A stretch of 64,000 bases of DNA from Algoriphagus sp. A40 (GCF_002002735.1 NZ_MUNY01000072.1:248001-312000), one strand, 5' to 3'. Counted from the first letter of the stretch, positions 8,021-16,827 are shown. Numbers and translations: made by a program. Notes: generated from the letters alone by a model not told the origin.

Positions 8021-8479
8021 ATGGAATATACCTCAAATCCAGGCTTGGAGTTTTTCAAAACTCAAGTCGGAAAAAAACTGGATAACACACCTTCTGCTGC
8101 CGGCAACTGGCTAGGTGGGACCTTGCTCGAAATTGATCTTCATCATATCAAAGTCGCTTATAAAGTACGTCCGGAGATGTGCAATCCGGGAAGAATTCTG
8201 CACGGGGGAATAGCCTCTCTGATGCTGGACGATGTGATCGGAATGGGAAATTTTGTCGCTGGATCTGAATACCTGATGACTAGCATCAATCTGAATGTGG
8301 ACTTTCTGTCAGCTGCGCAAATAGGAGACTCGCTCGAAGTCACTGCCAAACTGATCCGCTCCGGCTCGAACCTTAATCATTGGGAAGCTGTAATAAAAAA
8401 GGAATCAGGGAAGTTTGTTGCAAAGGCCAGCTCGAATTTGATCAAGACTCATGTGAAGCTATCTGAATTAGGGTATTGA
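8021..8479 (+). CDS. PaaI-family hotdog thioesterase
   Basis: A 152-residue single hotdog-fold protein of the PaaI/YbgC-like thioesterase group, which hydrolyses acyl-CoA or acyl-ACP thioesters. The signature RPEMCNPGRILHGGIASLMLDDVIG carries the HGG motif and a downstream acidic residue. The C-terminal half forms the expected strands (SINLNVDFLSAAQIGDSLEV). The reading frame is open upstream to 7940, but the ATG at 8021, two bases after the preceding stop, gives the family-normal N-terminus. Confidence 0.88.
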   Translation: MEYTSNPGLEFFKTQVGKKLDNTPSAAGNWLGGTLLEIDLHHIKVAYKVRPEMCNPGRILHGGIASLMLDDVIGMGNFVAGSEYLMTSINLNVDFLSAAQIGDSLEVTAKLIRSGSNLNHWEAVIKKESGKFVAKASSNLIKTHVKLSELGY

Positions 8480-8520
8480 TTGGACGAAAAAAGGTTGTGT
8501 ACATCTGTGGCTATCCAAAA

Positions 8521-9054
8521 TCAAAACTGCTCCAGCTTTACCATCAAATCCCAAACTGCAATTCCCAAAGAAACAGAGATATTCAGCGAATGTTTGGTTC
8601 CCAATTGCGGAATTTCAAGTACTTTATCACAAGCTTTCAATACTTCCTCTTCCACTCCAAATACCTCGTTTCCGAAGATCAGTGCGTATTTTTTTCCTTT
8701 TTCTGGGACAAAATCATTTAATTTCACTGAGTTTTCCACCTGCTCCAGCGCGCAAAGTTGGTAATCTGCTGCTTTGAGTTTTTCGATGGCCTCTTTGGTA
8801 TTCAGGCTATATTCCCATTCCACCGATTCGGTTGCGCCAAGTGCGGTTTTTTGAATGTCCCGATGCGGAGGAGTTCCGGTGATGCCGCAGAGGAAAATCT
8901 TTTCAATGCGAAAAGCATCTGCAGTTCTGAATGCCGACCCGACATTATTCAGGCTGCGGACATTGTCCAACACCAAGGTGATTGGCGACTTTTCGGTTTT
9001 CTTATATTCCCCGACCGAAAGTCGATCGAGTTCCTCCATGCTTAATTTCTTCAT
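8521..9054 (-). CDS. TrmH/SpoU-family RNA 2'-O-methyltransferase
   Basis: A 177-residue SPOUT methyltransferase. All three SpoU motifs are visible: motif 1 as NVRSLNNVGSAFRTADAF, motif 2 as ALIFGNEVFGV, and motif 3 as IPQLGTKHSLNISVSLGIAVW. It lacks the N-terminal RNA-binding extension of full TrmH proteins, as is common for Bacteroidota members that modify tRNA or rRNA. The target nucleotide cannot be predicted. It is divergent from mutS, separated by about 80 bases, and convergent with the thioesterase gene. Confidence 0.92.
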   Translation of the reverse strand: MKKLSMEELDRLSVGEYKKTEKSPITLVLDNVRSLNNVGSAFRTADAFRIEKIFLCGITGTPPHRDIQKTALGATESVEWEYSLNTKEAIEKLKAADYQLCALEQVENSVKLNDFVPEKGKKYALIFGNEVFGVEEEVLKACDKVLEIPQLGTKHSLNISVSLGIAVWDLMVKLEQF

Positions 9055-9136
9055 CTTTTTTGATCTCCTACCCTAATCGGCTATTTTCAGGCCTTATTCA
9101 GAATTTCAAAAGTACTACAATTCCCGTTTTATCCCC

Positions 9137-11740
9137 ATGAGCAAATCTAAAGACAGAGAGGAAACTCCCCTGATGAAGCAATACAATGCTATCAAGGCCA
9201 AGCATCCCGGCGCTTTGCTGCTCTTTCGGGTTGGGGATTTTTACGAGACTTTCGGGGAAGATGCGATTGCGGCGAGCAAGATTCTCGACATCGTATTGAC
9301 CAAACGTGCCAATGGGGCGGCTTCTCACATAGAACTCGCGGGGTTTCCGCATCACTCTTTGGACAACTATCTTCCCAAATTGGTCCGTGCCGGAAATCGC
9401 GTGGCCATCTGCGATCAGCTCGAAGATCCAAAATCAGTGAAGGGAATCGTCAAGCGGGGGGTGACTGAATTGGTTACTCCGGGACTTTCCTACAACGATC
9501 AAGTACTTGACACGCGCAAAAACAACTACCTCGCATCGATTCACTTCGGAAAAGAAAAGCATGGAATCGCCTTTTTGGATGTCTCTACAGGGGAATTTAT
9601 GTGTGCTGAGGGAAATTCACCGTATTTGGAAAAGTTACTTCAAAGTTTTGCGCCTTCGGAAATCATCTTTTCAAAGGCTGCCAAAAAAACTGCTGCTGAA
9701 ATCATCAAAAACGACTTCATCACTTTTCATTGTGAAGACTGGGTTTACCAATACGATTTCACTTACGAAAAGCTTAAAAACCATTTTGGTACTGCTAATC
9801 TGAAAGGCTTTGGCATAGAAGAACTTGAGTGTGGCACTGTGGCAGCTGGGGCGATATTGTATTATTTGGAAGAAACCGAGCACAGGGAGGTTCAGCACAT
9901 TTCCTCCATTTCAAGGATTGCTGAGGAGAAATATGTTTGGTTGGATAAGTTTACCATCCGCAACCTTGAGCTGGTTTTTCCACAGCACGAGGGTGGAGTT
10001 CCTTTAATCCAGATATTGGATCAGACAGTGACGCCTATGGGCTCAAGGATGATGAAAAAGTGGATGGTGCTTCCACTGAAGGAGAAAAAACCCATTGAGG
10101 AGCGACTGAACGTCGTGGACTTTTTCTTCCAAAATTCTACCCTCATCGAAGAAATCATTGCCCAGCTTCGGCATATCGGCGATTTGGAGCGACTCATTTC
10201 CAAAGTGGTAGTTGGCCGGGCAAATCCCCGCGAAATGAACCAGATCAAGCGGGCATTGAAATCCACACTTCCGATCAAGGAAATCCTGAAAAACCAGGAT
10301 AATCCTACGTTAAAACGACTTTCAGACCAGATTCACCCCTGCGAATTTTTGCTGGAAAAAATCGAACGGGAGCTCCAGGAAGACGCTCCCATGCTGATTC
10401 ATCAAGGAGGTGTGATCAAAGACGGAGTAGATCCCGAGCTCGACGAATACCGGGGATTGGCAAATAAAGGCAAAGACTTTTTGGTACAAATCCAGCAAAG
10501 GGAAGTCCAGAATACTGGGATTTCTTCCTTGAAAATCTCCTACAACAAAGTCTTTGGCTACTATTTGGAAGTCACGCACATTCACAAAGACAAGGTGCCT
10601 CAGGAATGGATTCGAAAGCAGACCTTAGTCAATGCCGAGCGGTACATTACTCCGGAACTGAAGGATTATGAGGAAAAAATCCTTCATGCGGAAGATCGAA
10701 TGCAGGGAATAGAGCAAAAGTATTTTATGGCATTGGTGCAGGAAGCCGCCCAGTATGTCACCCAAATCCAGCAAAATGCAAGGGTTTTGGCTACATTGGA
10801 CTCTCTCCTTTCGTTTGCCAAAGTTGCATTGAGCAATGCCTATTCTCGTCCGAAAATTTCCGATACAGAAACTTTGGAAATCAAGGATGGTCGACATCCG
10901 GTGATCGAAAAGCAACTTCCTCCGGGAGAAAATTACGTTCCGAATGACATTTACCTCGATCACGACAGCCAGCAGATCATCATCATCACCGGTCCAAACA
11001 TGGCTGGAAAGTCAGCGTTGCTTCGTCAAACGGCCCTGATTGTGCTGATGGCACAGATGGGAAGTTTTGTGCCGGCTTCTTTTGCCAGAATTGGAATCAT
11101 TGACAAAGTTTTCACCCGGGTTGGAGCCTCAGATAATTTGTCCAAAGGGGAGTCTACTTTCATGGTCGAAATGACCGAAACGGCTAGCATTCTAAACAAC
11201 CTTTCGGATCGAAGCTTGGTCTTAATGGACGAAATCGGCCGTGGAACTTCCACTTATGATGGAATTTCGATTGCATGGTCAATTGTGGAGTTTTTACACA
11301 GCCATCCCACGTTCAAAGCAAAAACACTTTTTGCCACTCACTACCACGAACTGAATCAATTGGCAAGTGATTTTCCGCGGGTAAAAAACTTCAATGTTTC
11401 GGTCAAGGAGGTTGGAAACAAAGTGATTTTTATGCGAAAACTGAAAGAAGGAGGAAGCGAACACAGCTTTGGCATTCATGTAGCCCAAATGGCCGGAATG
11501 CCAAATCCGGTGGTCCTTCGAGCCGCCGAGATCATGGGGCATTTGGAAAAAGACAAAGCCTTAAAAGAGAAAAAAGAGAACTTTAAAACCATTCCTAAAA
11601 ATAATTTTCAGCTCAGTTTGTTCGAAATGGATCCAAAGTTCACGGAGGCTAAACAGCTACTAGATCAGATCGATATCAATGCAATCTCCCCAATCGAGGC
11701 CTTGCTTAAATTGCACGAAATCAAAAAGAGATTGGATTGA
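9137..11740 (+). CDS. mutS: DNA mismatch-repair protein MutS
   Basis: An 867-residue MutS. The mismatch-reading Phe-x-Glu motif occurs in FRVGDFYETFGEDA near residue 35. The ATPase has Walker A GPNMAGKSALLRQ (residues about 619-631), the ABC-type segment DNLSKGESTFMVEM, Walker B LVLMDEIGRGTSTYDG, and the TH motif ATHYHELNQLA. MutS recognises mismatches and recruits MutL; no mutL is nearby. Length and domain order are normal for MutS1. Confidence 0.98.
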   Translation: MSKSKDREETPLMKQYNAIKAKHPGALLLFRVGDFYETFGEDAIAASKILDIVLTKRANGAASHIELAGFPHHSLDNYLPKLVRAGNRVAICDQLEDPKSVKGIVKRGVTELVTPGLSYNDQVLDTRKNNYLASIHFGKEKHGIAFLDVSTGEFMCAEGNSPYLEKLLQSFAPSEIIFSKAAKKTAAEIIKNDFITFHCEDWVYQYDFTYEKLKNHFGTANLKGFGIEELECGTVAAGAILYYLEETEHREVQHISSISRIAEEKYVWLDKFTIRNLELVFPQHEGGVPLIQILDQTVTPMGSRMMKKWMVLPLKEKKPIEERLNVVDFFFQNSTLIEEIIAQLRHIGDLERLISKVVVGRANPREMNQIKRALKSTLPIKEILKNQDNPTLKRLSDQIHPCEFLLEKIERELQEDAPMLIHQGGVIKDGVDPELDEYRGLANKGKDFLVQIQQREVQNTGISSLKISYNKVFGYYLEVTHIHKDKVPQEWIRKQTLVNAERYITPELKDYEEKILHAEDRMQGIEQKYFMALVQEAAQYVTQIQQNARVLATLDSLLSFAKVALSNAYSRPKISDTETLEIKDGRHPVIEKQLPPGENYVPNDIYLDHDSQQIIIITGPNMAGKSALLRQTALIVLMAQMGSFVPASFARIGIIDKVFTRVGASDNLSKGESTFMVEMTETASILNNLSDRSLVLMDEIGRGTSTYDGISIAWSIVEFLHSHPTFKAKTLFATHYHELNQLASDFPRVKNFNVSVKEVGNKVIFMRKLKEGGSEHSFGIHVAQMAGMPNPVVLRAAEIMGHLEKDKALKEKKENFKTIPKNNFQLSLFEMDPKFTEAKQLLDQIDINAISPIEALLKLHEIKKRLD

Positions 11741-11794
11741 AATGCACTTTCACCTATATTAACTACGAACTGAATAAAACTACACAATATATTT

Positions 11795-12595
11795 TTGATG
11801 GATAAGGTATTACTTAAGGACCTGAAAAAGCAGGAACAGTATACCCGGTTTTTTAAGCAATGGAAAGAACAGGAGTTCCAGGGTGAAATAGACGTCCAAA
11901 AGCTCAAAGATGAATTAGCATCTTTAAGCAAAACTATTGGGATGAAGGAGGGGCTGGTTTTGGCCTGCTTTGATTACAGAAATCTAAGCTTGGCTTTTTT
12001 TACAGGAAATGTCGAAAACTTGACGGGATACCCCGAGTCTATGTTCCGCAACAAGGGGATAGAAACCACCATAGCTATGACCCATCCAGATGATCGGACT
12101 GAGCTGCTCACGTTTCAAAAGATAGTTTTCGAGGCATTCCATTCTTTGACAATTCCTGAAAGGCATACGTTTGAATTTTCCTATACCACCAGGTGGGTTC
12201 ACCGAAATACAATGGAAGTGATCTGGATGACATCTAAGGTCAGGCCCTATGTCATAGATGAAGCTGGCAATTTCATCATGGATCTGCATATTATAGTGCA
12301 GCTATTTACTCCTCCCAAAACCAAAAATTACGATTGGAATTATTCATTTACCCAAGAAGATGGGTCCAAAATTTTCGTAAGTAAAAACTCACCAACTGAC
12401 AAGACTGTCAAATTGACGACAAAGGAGCGGGGAATAGTGGATTTTATTCTGGAGGGGAAGGAATCCAAGGAGATAAGTGAAATTCTGAATATCTCTATAA
12501 ACACTGTTGCTACTCACCGAAAGAATATCCTAAGAAAACTTGGAGCAAAAAATATAGGGGAAATGGTGAAAATTTTGGCCTCCTACAATTTTTGA
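11795..12595 (+). CDS. LuxR-type regulator with N-terminal PAS-like sensor
   Basis: A 266-residue regulator. The N-terminal two thirds contains a PAS-like region (ACFDYRNLSLAFFTGNVENLTGYPES, then HPDDRTELLTFQKIV), a layout often seen in Cytophagales one-component regulators. The C-terminus is a LuxR/GerE helix-turn-helix, LTTKERGIVDFILEGKESKE followed by ISEILNISINTVATHRKNIL. There is no phosphoreceiver domain, so the signal is probably sensed directly. Targets are unknown; it stands alone between mutS and a tRNA pair. Confidence 0.85.
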   Translation: MMDKVLLKDLKKQEQYTRFFKQWKEQEFQGEIDVQKLKDELASLSKTIGMKEGLVLACFDYRNLSLAFFTGNVENLTGYPESMFRNKGIETTIAMTHPDDRTELLTFQKIVFEAFHSLTIPERHTFEFSYTTRWVHRNTMEVIWMTSKVRPYVIDEAGNFIMDLHIIVQLFTPPKTKNYDWNYSFTQEDGSKIFVSKNSPTDKTVKLTTKERGIVDFILEGKESKEISEILNISINTVATHRKNILRKLGAKNIGEMVKILASYNF

Positions 12596-12662
12596 AAAAG
12601 CCTGTAAATCAGGTCAATTCGAAGATTTGGTCACCTTGTCAAAAAAATTCTTCAAAGCTGGC

Positions 12663-12692
12663 TTGTAAAATTATATTTGAGGCTTACCTTTG
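12663..12692 (+). promoter_or_regulatory. Bacteroidota-type promoter of the tRNA-Gly/tRNA-Leu unit
   Basis: TTG at 12663-12665 is followed by 19 bases and then TACCTTTG at 12685-12692. This matches the Bacteroidota sigma-A consensus TTG-N(about 19)-TAnnTTTG, with an exact match in the -7 element. It lies 42 bases upstream of the mature tRNA-Gly 5' end, the expected place for the promoter of this tRNA pair. Confidence 0.8.
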
Positions 12693-12734
12693 CATCCACA
12701 ATTCACCCGGATCACGTTTTGGGAATTGACATAA

Positions 12735-12807
<73 letters not shown>

Positions 12808-12810
12808 CAA

Positions 12811-12834
12811 CAAAGCCCTTGCAAAAGGGCTTTG
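12811..12834 (+). terminator. Hairpin after tRNA-Gly
   Basis: CAAAGCCCTT, loop GCAA, then AAGGGCTTTG forms a perfect 10-bp stem four bases after the tRNA-Gly discriminator base. It is followed only by TCGTTT rather than a strong T run, so it may act as a weak terminator or a processing hairpin between the two tRNAs. Confidence 0.6.
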
Positions 12835-12893
12835 TCGTTTCAGGACATTTGTAAATTCGAATGAAACTGGAGCTCTACCCCACTGTAGAGAAT

Positions 12894-12977
12894 GCCGGGA
12901 TGGTGGAACAGGTAGACACGCAAGACTTAAAATCTTGTGAGAGCAATCTCGTACGGGTTCGATTCCCGTTCCTGGTA
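12894..12977 (+). tRNA. tRNA-Leu (anticodon TAA)
   Basis: An 84-base class II tRNA. Acceptor strands GCCGGGA and TCCTGGT pair with two G-T wobbles. The anticodon stem CAAGA/TCTTG encloses loop CTTAAAA (anticodon TAA at 12928-12930). A variable arm TGAGAGCAATCTCG follows, then T arm ACGGG TTCGATT CCCGT and discriminator A. CCA is not encoded. From A12930 onward its 3' half is repeated, in damaged form, at 13258-13345. Confidence 0.96.
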
Positions 12978-12980
12978 CAG

Positions 12981-13008
12981 AAGCCTCGCAGCAATGCGGG
13001 GCTTTTTG
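12981..13008 (+). terminator. Rho-independent terminator of tRNA-Leu
   Basis: A stem of GCCTCGCA with TGCGGGGC (one T-G pair) around loop GCAA, followed by TTTTTGTATTTTT. It begins three bases after the tRNA. A second copy, with its loop replaced by a palindrome, ends the decayed tRNA copy at 13351-13390. Confidence 0.85.
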
Positions 13009-13019
13009 TATTTTTAATC

Positions 13020-13259
13020 ATGTTCATGGTCTACGCCATAAAAAGTCAAGTTAAAAACTACATCTATGTAGGATTGACAAGTAACCTTGAGGAATGATTG
13101 TTTAGGCATAATTCAGGTTATGAAAAAACGACCAAACCGTATTTACCTTTTGAATTGATATTTCAAATAGAAAAGCAAACAAGAATAGAAGCAAGGGCAG
13201 AGGAAAAAAGGTTAAAAACCAGTTCAGGTAAAAGGGTTTTGAGGTCATTGATAAAATAA
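13020..13259 (+). pseudogene. GIY-YIG nuclease, interrupted by one in-frame stop
   Basis: Reading from ATG 13020 gives MFMVYAIKSQVKNYIYVGLT, then SNLEE, a TGA at 13095-13097, then LFRHNSGYEKTTKPYLPFEL and on to TAA at 13257-13259. The VYA...YVG pair and the residues around the stop (LEE-[R]-LFRHN...KTT) are those of the small single-domain GIY-YIG (UvrC/URI type) nucleases of about 80 residues. The TGA sits where an Arg codon (CGA) is expected, so one C-to-T change explains the break; the rest is open. The gene lies exactly between the intact tRNA-Leu and a repeated 3' half of it. Confidence 0.85.
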
Positions 13260-13285
13260 ATCTTGTGAGAGCAATCTCGTACGGG

Positions 13286-13304
13286 CCTGCCTGCTGCATG
13301 CAGG
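13286..13304. repeat. 19-nt palindrome inserted in the T arm of the tRNA copy (first)
   Basis: CCTGCCTGCTGCATGCAGG lies between the 5' strand of the T stem (ACGGG) and the T loop (TTCGAT). It folds as CCTGC, loop TGCAT, GCAGG, and is absent from the intact tRNA-Leu. Confidence 0.75.
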
Positions 13305-13310
13305 TTCGAT

Positions 13311-13329
13311 TTTACCTACTTTGGGTAGG
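13311..13329. repeat. 19-nt hairpin sequence inserted in the T arm of the tRNA copy (second)
   Basis: TTTACCTACTTTGGGTAGG lies between the T loop and the 3' strand of the T stem. With the next T it folds as ACCTAC, loop TTTGG, GTAGGT. It has the same length as the first insertion and is absent from the intact tRNA-Leu. Confidence 0.7.
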
Positions 13330-13350
13330 TCCCGTTCCTGGTACAGTTTG

Positions 13351-13390
13351 AAAAGCCTCGCCTCGATAACTATTGGGGCGGGGCTTTTTT
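13351..13390 (+). terminator. Second tRNA-Leu-type terminator with a palindrome in its loop
   Basis: The outer stem AAAAGCCTCG... / ...CGGGGCTTTTTT matches the terminator at 12981-13008. Its short loop is replaced by CCTCGATAACTATTGGGG (13361-13378), which pairs with itself over eight positions if G-T pairs are allowed. The hairpin thus contains a second hairpin. Confidence 0.7.
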
Positions 13391-13561
13391 GTTGGTGACT
13401 TTTTTGTTTTTTCCCGATGAGGATCAAAACGCAACTGACAGAGCTCTATGCCACCTTTCTTTTTTGATATCCGCCTAAAATCTGTTATCAAGATTCTTAG
13501 AAAAAATTCGGGTAATTTCATCTTGATTTTATCCCATTGGTATTTTTATCCCGCAAAGACT

Positions 13562-16500
13562 ATGCGATCATTTTTTATAGGCTGTCTAGTGTTCCTATGT
13601 CCCCTATGTTTTGGGCAGTCAATTCAGACTTTGGATAGTCTGATCGAATCGGGAAATCCTGTAAAATCCCTTGAATTGATCAGAAATCACATTTTGGCAC
13701 TTGAAAAATCCGAAAACTACTCTGAACTGTCAACCTATTTGGAAGTACTTGGAAGAGCTCATTTAGCCATTTCTGATGAAAATCAGGCCAATAAGCACGT
13801 CGAAACTCAGCTCAAGAAATGGGAGTTACAGCTTCAAAATCCAAAGGATTTAAAAGTGCTCTGGCTAGCGGCGGCCTCTTGGTACGAATACATTGGCCAA
13901 TTGGAAAAAGCATACCAGGCCGAATTCAAAGCTGTAAACTTCGCAAGAAAAGAGGTGGGGATTTCTTCAAAAGAACTGGGAAAGTTGCTGGTTAACCTTG
14001 GGGCCTATTCTGTCAACCGTATGGATCTGCCTTCTGCCAAGATTCACTTGAAAGAAGCAGAGTCCTTACTTGCAAAAGATCCCGATCCTGAATCCATTTA
14101 TCGGATCAATAGCTTTTTGGGGAATATGGCTTATTTCGCTTCCAGAATGGATTCCGCAGAGTACTATTATAAAAAGTGCCTGCTTGCAATTGAGACGATG
14201 GATCCATCTCCCAGAAACAGCCACTATCGTCCGGCACTCATTCTCAATAACCTATCTGGTGTTCAGTCAGCCCAGGGAAAAACCAGCGAGGCTATTCAAT
14301 CTATGAATGAGACCATTGAGCATTTAAGATCTTTTCAATCCCAGGAAAAAGATCCTAGTCAACGTATGAAGGGCAAGGAATTTTACTTTCAGGCGATTGA
14401 CAATCTTGGCGGGATCTACAAAGGACTTGGGAATTTTAGAAAAGCCCAGGATTTGTTGGAGTATGCTTATGAGAGAAAACGCGAAACCTTTGGGTCTGAC
14501 AGCAAGGAAGTGTGGCTATCCGAAATCCTCCTGGGGCAGCTGTATTTCGAGCAAGAGGAATCCGAAAAAGCCCGAAAAATACTCAATCAAGGCCTCAATG
14601 GCTTGAAGCAAACAGCAGGAACCTATGTCCTCTACGAAGCCGACGGATGGTATGCGCTAGCACGAATAGAGGATGCATCAGCAAACGACGCTTTGGCCTT
14701 TGAAAATTACCAAAAAGCCGATTCCCTTTTTCAGCAAGGATTGGAAGGAGAATTTGATGTGATTTACCTGGGGTTCTTGAAAAACTATTCCCTCTTCCTG
14801 GCAGAAAGCGGAAGGGAAAATCAGGCTATAGCTCAGGCGCAATTAGCCTATGAATATGTCAGGCAAAACCAAGGTGAACAAAACCTGATGGCTTTTCAGC
14901 AGCAATTAAGTGTGGGCGAGGTTTTTTTTGAACTAAGACGCTACGGCGATGCACAAACTTGGAGTGAAAAAGCACTCACAACGTTGACAGGTCAATTTTT
15001 GGAAAATAGATCTCTTCTCGATTCCCTCCAGCTGGAGCGGAATAAACCACAAGCCTTACTTCTCAGTACCAAAGCCAGCTATGAATTACACGAGGAAAAG
15101 GATCCGGCTTTTTTGAAATCACTCCTCGTGAAACTGGAGTCAGGTTTAGAAGCGCTGGATCGGAGGAAAATCTTTCTCGAAAGCGAAGAGGATATCAATT
15201 TGATGATCCTTGAAAATCAGGAATATTTCAATTTTTTGGAACAACTCTATCTGGAGCTTTACCAAAAAACTAATGAAAAGGAATACCTCGCCAATCTCTT
15301 AACCATGCATGAATCCGCGCTTTATCAGCGGATACGTGCCAGGTTGGAGCAAGTAGATCAATTGCGATTTAGTGGTATCCCAAAAGAGTTCTTCAATAAG
15401 GAGACAGAGTTAAAATCGAATCTCATCGCTTCAATTCAGGATACAGAAAGTGGTGTGGAGGAATATCTGGCCGCTTCTAAAGTTTGGGAGGATTTTCTGT
15501 CTCAAACACGAAAAGATTATCCGGAATATTTTGACTTTAGATATGCTTCGATCCAGCGCGATTTTGGATTTATTACCGATCAACTTCCAGAGGAGACAGC
15601 GGTGATCCGCTACCTTTTTGTAAAGGAGGATATGTATGCTGTTGTTTTGGGAAAATCAGAACCGAAATTTTTTAAACTGGATTATAAGACTGCCGAAAAA
15701 ATCCTGAAGACCTTTCAAAATGACTGGGCTGATGAGAAAAAAACATTGGCCAATCTCCATCAGCTTTACTTGTCTCTCTGGGCCCCCCTGGAGGGAGCGA
15801 TCAACCAACAAAGGGTTTTGGTTGTACCTGATGGGATGCTTTTCAATTTGAATTTTGAAATACTTACTCCTCAAAAGTTAAACTCCTATTCGGGTTTGGC
15901 AACGGGCAGTTTGCTGTCCAAGCATAGTTTTTCTTACCATTACAGCACGCTGCTTTTTTCGTATCAGGCCCACAATCAGACGTATAGTTCAAATTTTACA
16001 GCGTTTGCTCCTGGATTTTTTGATGAAATGAAAGATGGTTACCTCAAAAGTGTGAGAGATAGTCTTCAGATAGATAAATCTTACCTCACCTTGATTCCCC
16101 AGCCATTTACCGATCGCTTGGTCAACAGCCTCAAGAGCCTTTTTGGGGGAGAAATTTTTACCAAGGAAGCATCTACGCTAGATCAGTTTAACCGCGAAGC
16201 TGGGCAAAATAGGATTTTGCACATTGGTACCCATGCCGAGTCGGACAACATCAGCCCTGATTTTTCCAGATTGATTTTTGCAAAAGCAAATGGCCATCCC
16301 GAGGAGGAAAACTCCCTTTTTGCCAGAGATATTTATCAGCTTGATCTGGGGTCTGAGTTGGCGGTGTTGATGGCTTGTGAAACAGGAAAACCGACCTATT
16401 CCCCAGGAGAAGGTATGATTTCCCTGGCCCATGCCTTCAATTATGCCGGAAGCAAAAGCTTATTAATGGGAATCTGGAAAATCGATGAACAGACCAGCGC

Positions 16501-16789
16501 TAAGATTGCCGAATCGTTTTACAAACATCTCTCAGAGGGCAAAACCAAAGACAAAGCCCTTCAGCTTGCCAAATTGGAATACCTCGCTTTGGCCGAAGGG
16601 AGATCACTTTCCCCCGAGTTTTGGGCGGGATTGATCCTGATGGGTGATGCTTCCCCTGTGGATTTTGAGCCCGTTATTGATTTGAAGTTTTGGCTTTTGA
16701 TAGGACTTGGACTGGCGATTTTGGGAGTTTTTGCTGTATGGTTTTTTAAGAGTAAAAAAAATAAAAGCAATCAGGTGATGACTTTTTGA
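13562..16789 (+). CDS. Exported TPR-CHAT protein (caspase-like peptidase fold)
   Basis: A protein of 1075 residues when started at ATG 13562, where a signal peptide begins (MRSFFIGCLVFLCPLCFGQS); the frame is open 38 codons further upstream. Residues about 30-600 are tetratricopeptide-like helical repeats. A C-terminal CHAT domain has the His-Cys dyad in HIGTHAE (His891) and VLMACETG (Cys939), followed by EGMISLAHAFNYAGSKSLLM. A final membrane helix (FWLLIGLGLAILGVFAVWFF) and a basic tail follow. CHAT domains are cysteine-protease-like. The ECF sigma and membrane TPR genes nearby suggest a signalling module, with proteolysis outside the cytoplasm as a guess. Confidence 0.9.
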   Translation: MRSFFIGCLVFLCPLCFGQSIQTLDSLIESGNPVKSLELIRNHILALEKSENYSELSTYLEVLGRAHLAISDENQANKHVETQLKKWELQLQNPKDLKVLWLAAASWYEYIGQLEKAYQAEFKAVNFARKEVGISSKELGKLLVNLGAYSVNRMDLPSAKIHLKEAESLLAKDPDPESIYRINSFLGNMAYFASRMDSAEYYYKKCLLAIETMDPSPRNSHYRPALILNNLSGVQSAQGKTSEAIQSMNETIEHLRSFQSQEKDPSQRMKGKEFYFQAIDNLGGIYKGLGNFRKAQDLLEYAYERKRETFGSDSKEVWLSEILLGQLYFEQEESEKARKILNQGLNGLKQTAGTYVLYEADGWYALARIEDASANDALAFENYQKADSLFQQGLEGEFDVIYLGFLKNYSLFLAESGRENQAIAQAQLAYEYVRQNQGEQNLMAFQQQLSVGEVFFELRRYGDAQTWSEKALTTLTGQFLENRSLLDSLQLERNKPQALLLSTKASYELHEEKDPAFLKSLLVKLESGLEALDRRKIFLESEEDINLMILENQEYFNFLEQLYLELYQKTNEKEYLANLLTMHESALYQRIRARLEQVDQLRFSGIPKEFFNKETELKSNLIASIQDTESGVEEYLAASKVWEDFLSQTRKDYPEYFDFRYASIQRDFGFITDQLPEETAVIRYLFVKEDMYAVVLGKSEPKFFKLDYKTAEKILKTFQNDWADEKKTLANLHQLYLSLWAPLEGAINQQRVLVVPDGMLFNLNFEILTPQKLNSYSGLATGSLLSKHSFSYHYSTLLFSYQAHNQTYSSNFTAFAPGFFDEMKDGYLKSVRDSLQIDKSYLTLIPQPFTDRLVNSLKSLFGGEIFTKEASTLDQFNREAGQNRILHIGTHAESDNISPDFSRLIFAKANGHPEEENSLFARDIYQLDLGSELAVLMACETGKPTYSPGEGMISLAHAFNYAGSKSLLMGIWKIDEQTSAKIAESFYKHLSEGKTKDKALQLAKLEYLALAEGRSLSPEFWAGLILMGDASPVDFEPVIDLKFWLLIGLGLAILGVFAVWFFKSKKNKSNQVMTF

Positions 16790-16827
16790 ATTGAGCTCGA
16801 TGTGAAAGTAGATAAACTGCTTTTTCC

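Larger units (their letters stand above)
13258..13345 (+). repeat. Decayed second copy of the tRNA-Leu 3' half with two 19-nt insertions
   Basis: Bases 13258-13285 repeat tRNA-Leu bases 12930-12957 without change, starting inside the anticodon loop. The copy then carries a 19-nt palindrome (13286-13304), the T-loop bases TTCGAT, another 19-nt hairpin sequence (13311-13329), and the rest of the tRNA 3' end, TCCCGTTCCTGGTACA. Both insertions flank the T loop, so this copy cannot form a tRNA. It looks like the original 3' end displaced by the GIY-YIG cassette, now decaying. Confidence 0.85.

Noticed and set aside
12930..13345. Prophage or island attachment sites (attL/attR)
   Set aside because: The repeats bracket only a nuclease remnant; there is no integrase, excisionase or cargo, so a small homing-type element fits better.
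13448..13561. Earlier start for the TPR-CHAT protein
   Set aside because: It would place 38 residues ahead of a clear signal peptide; ATG 13562 starts exactly at the signal.
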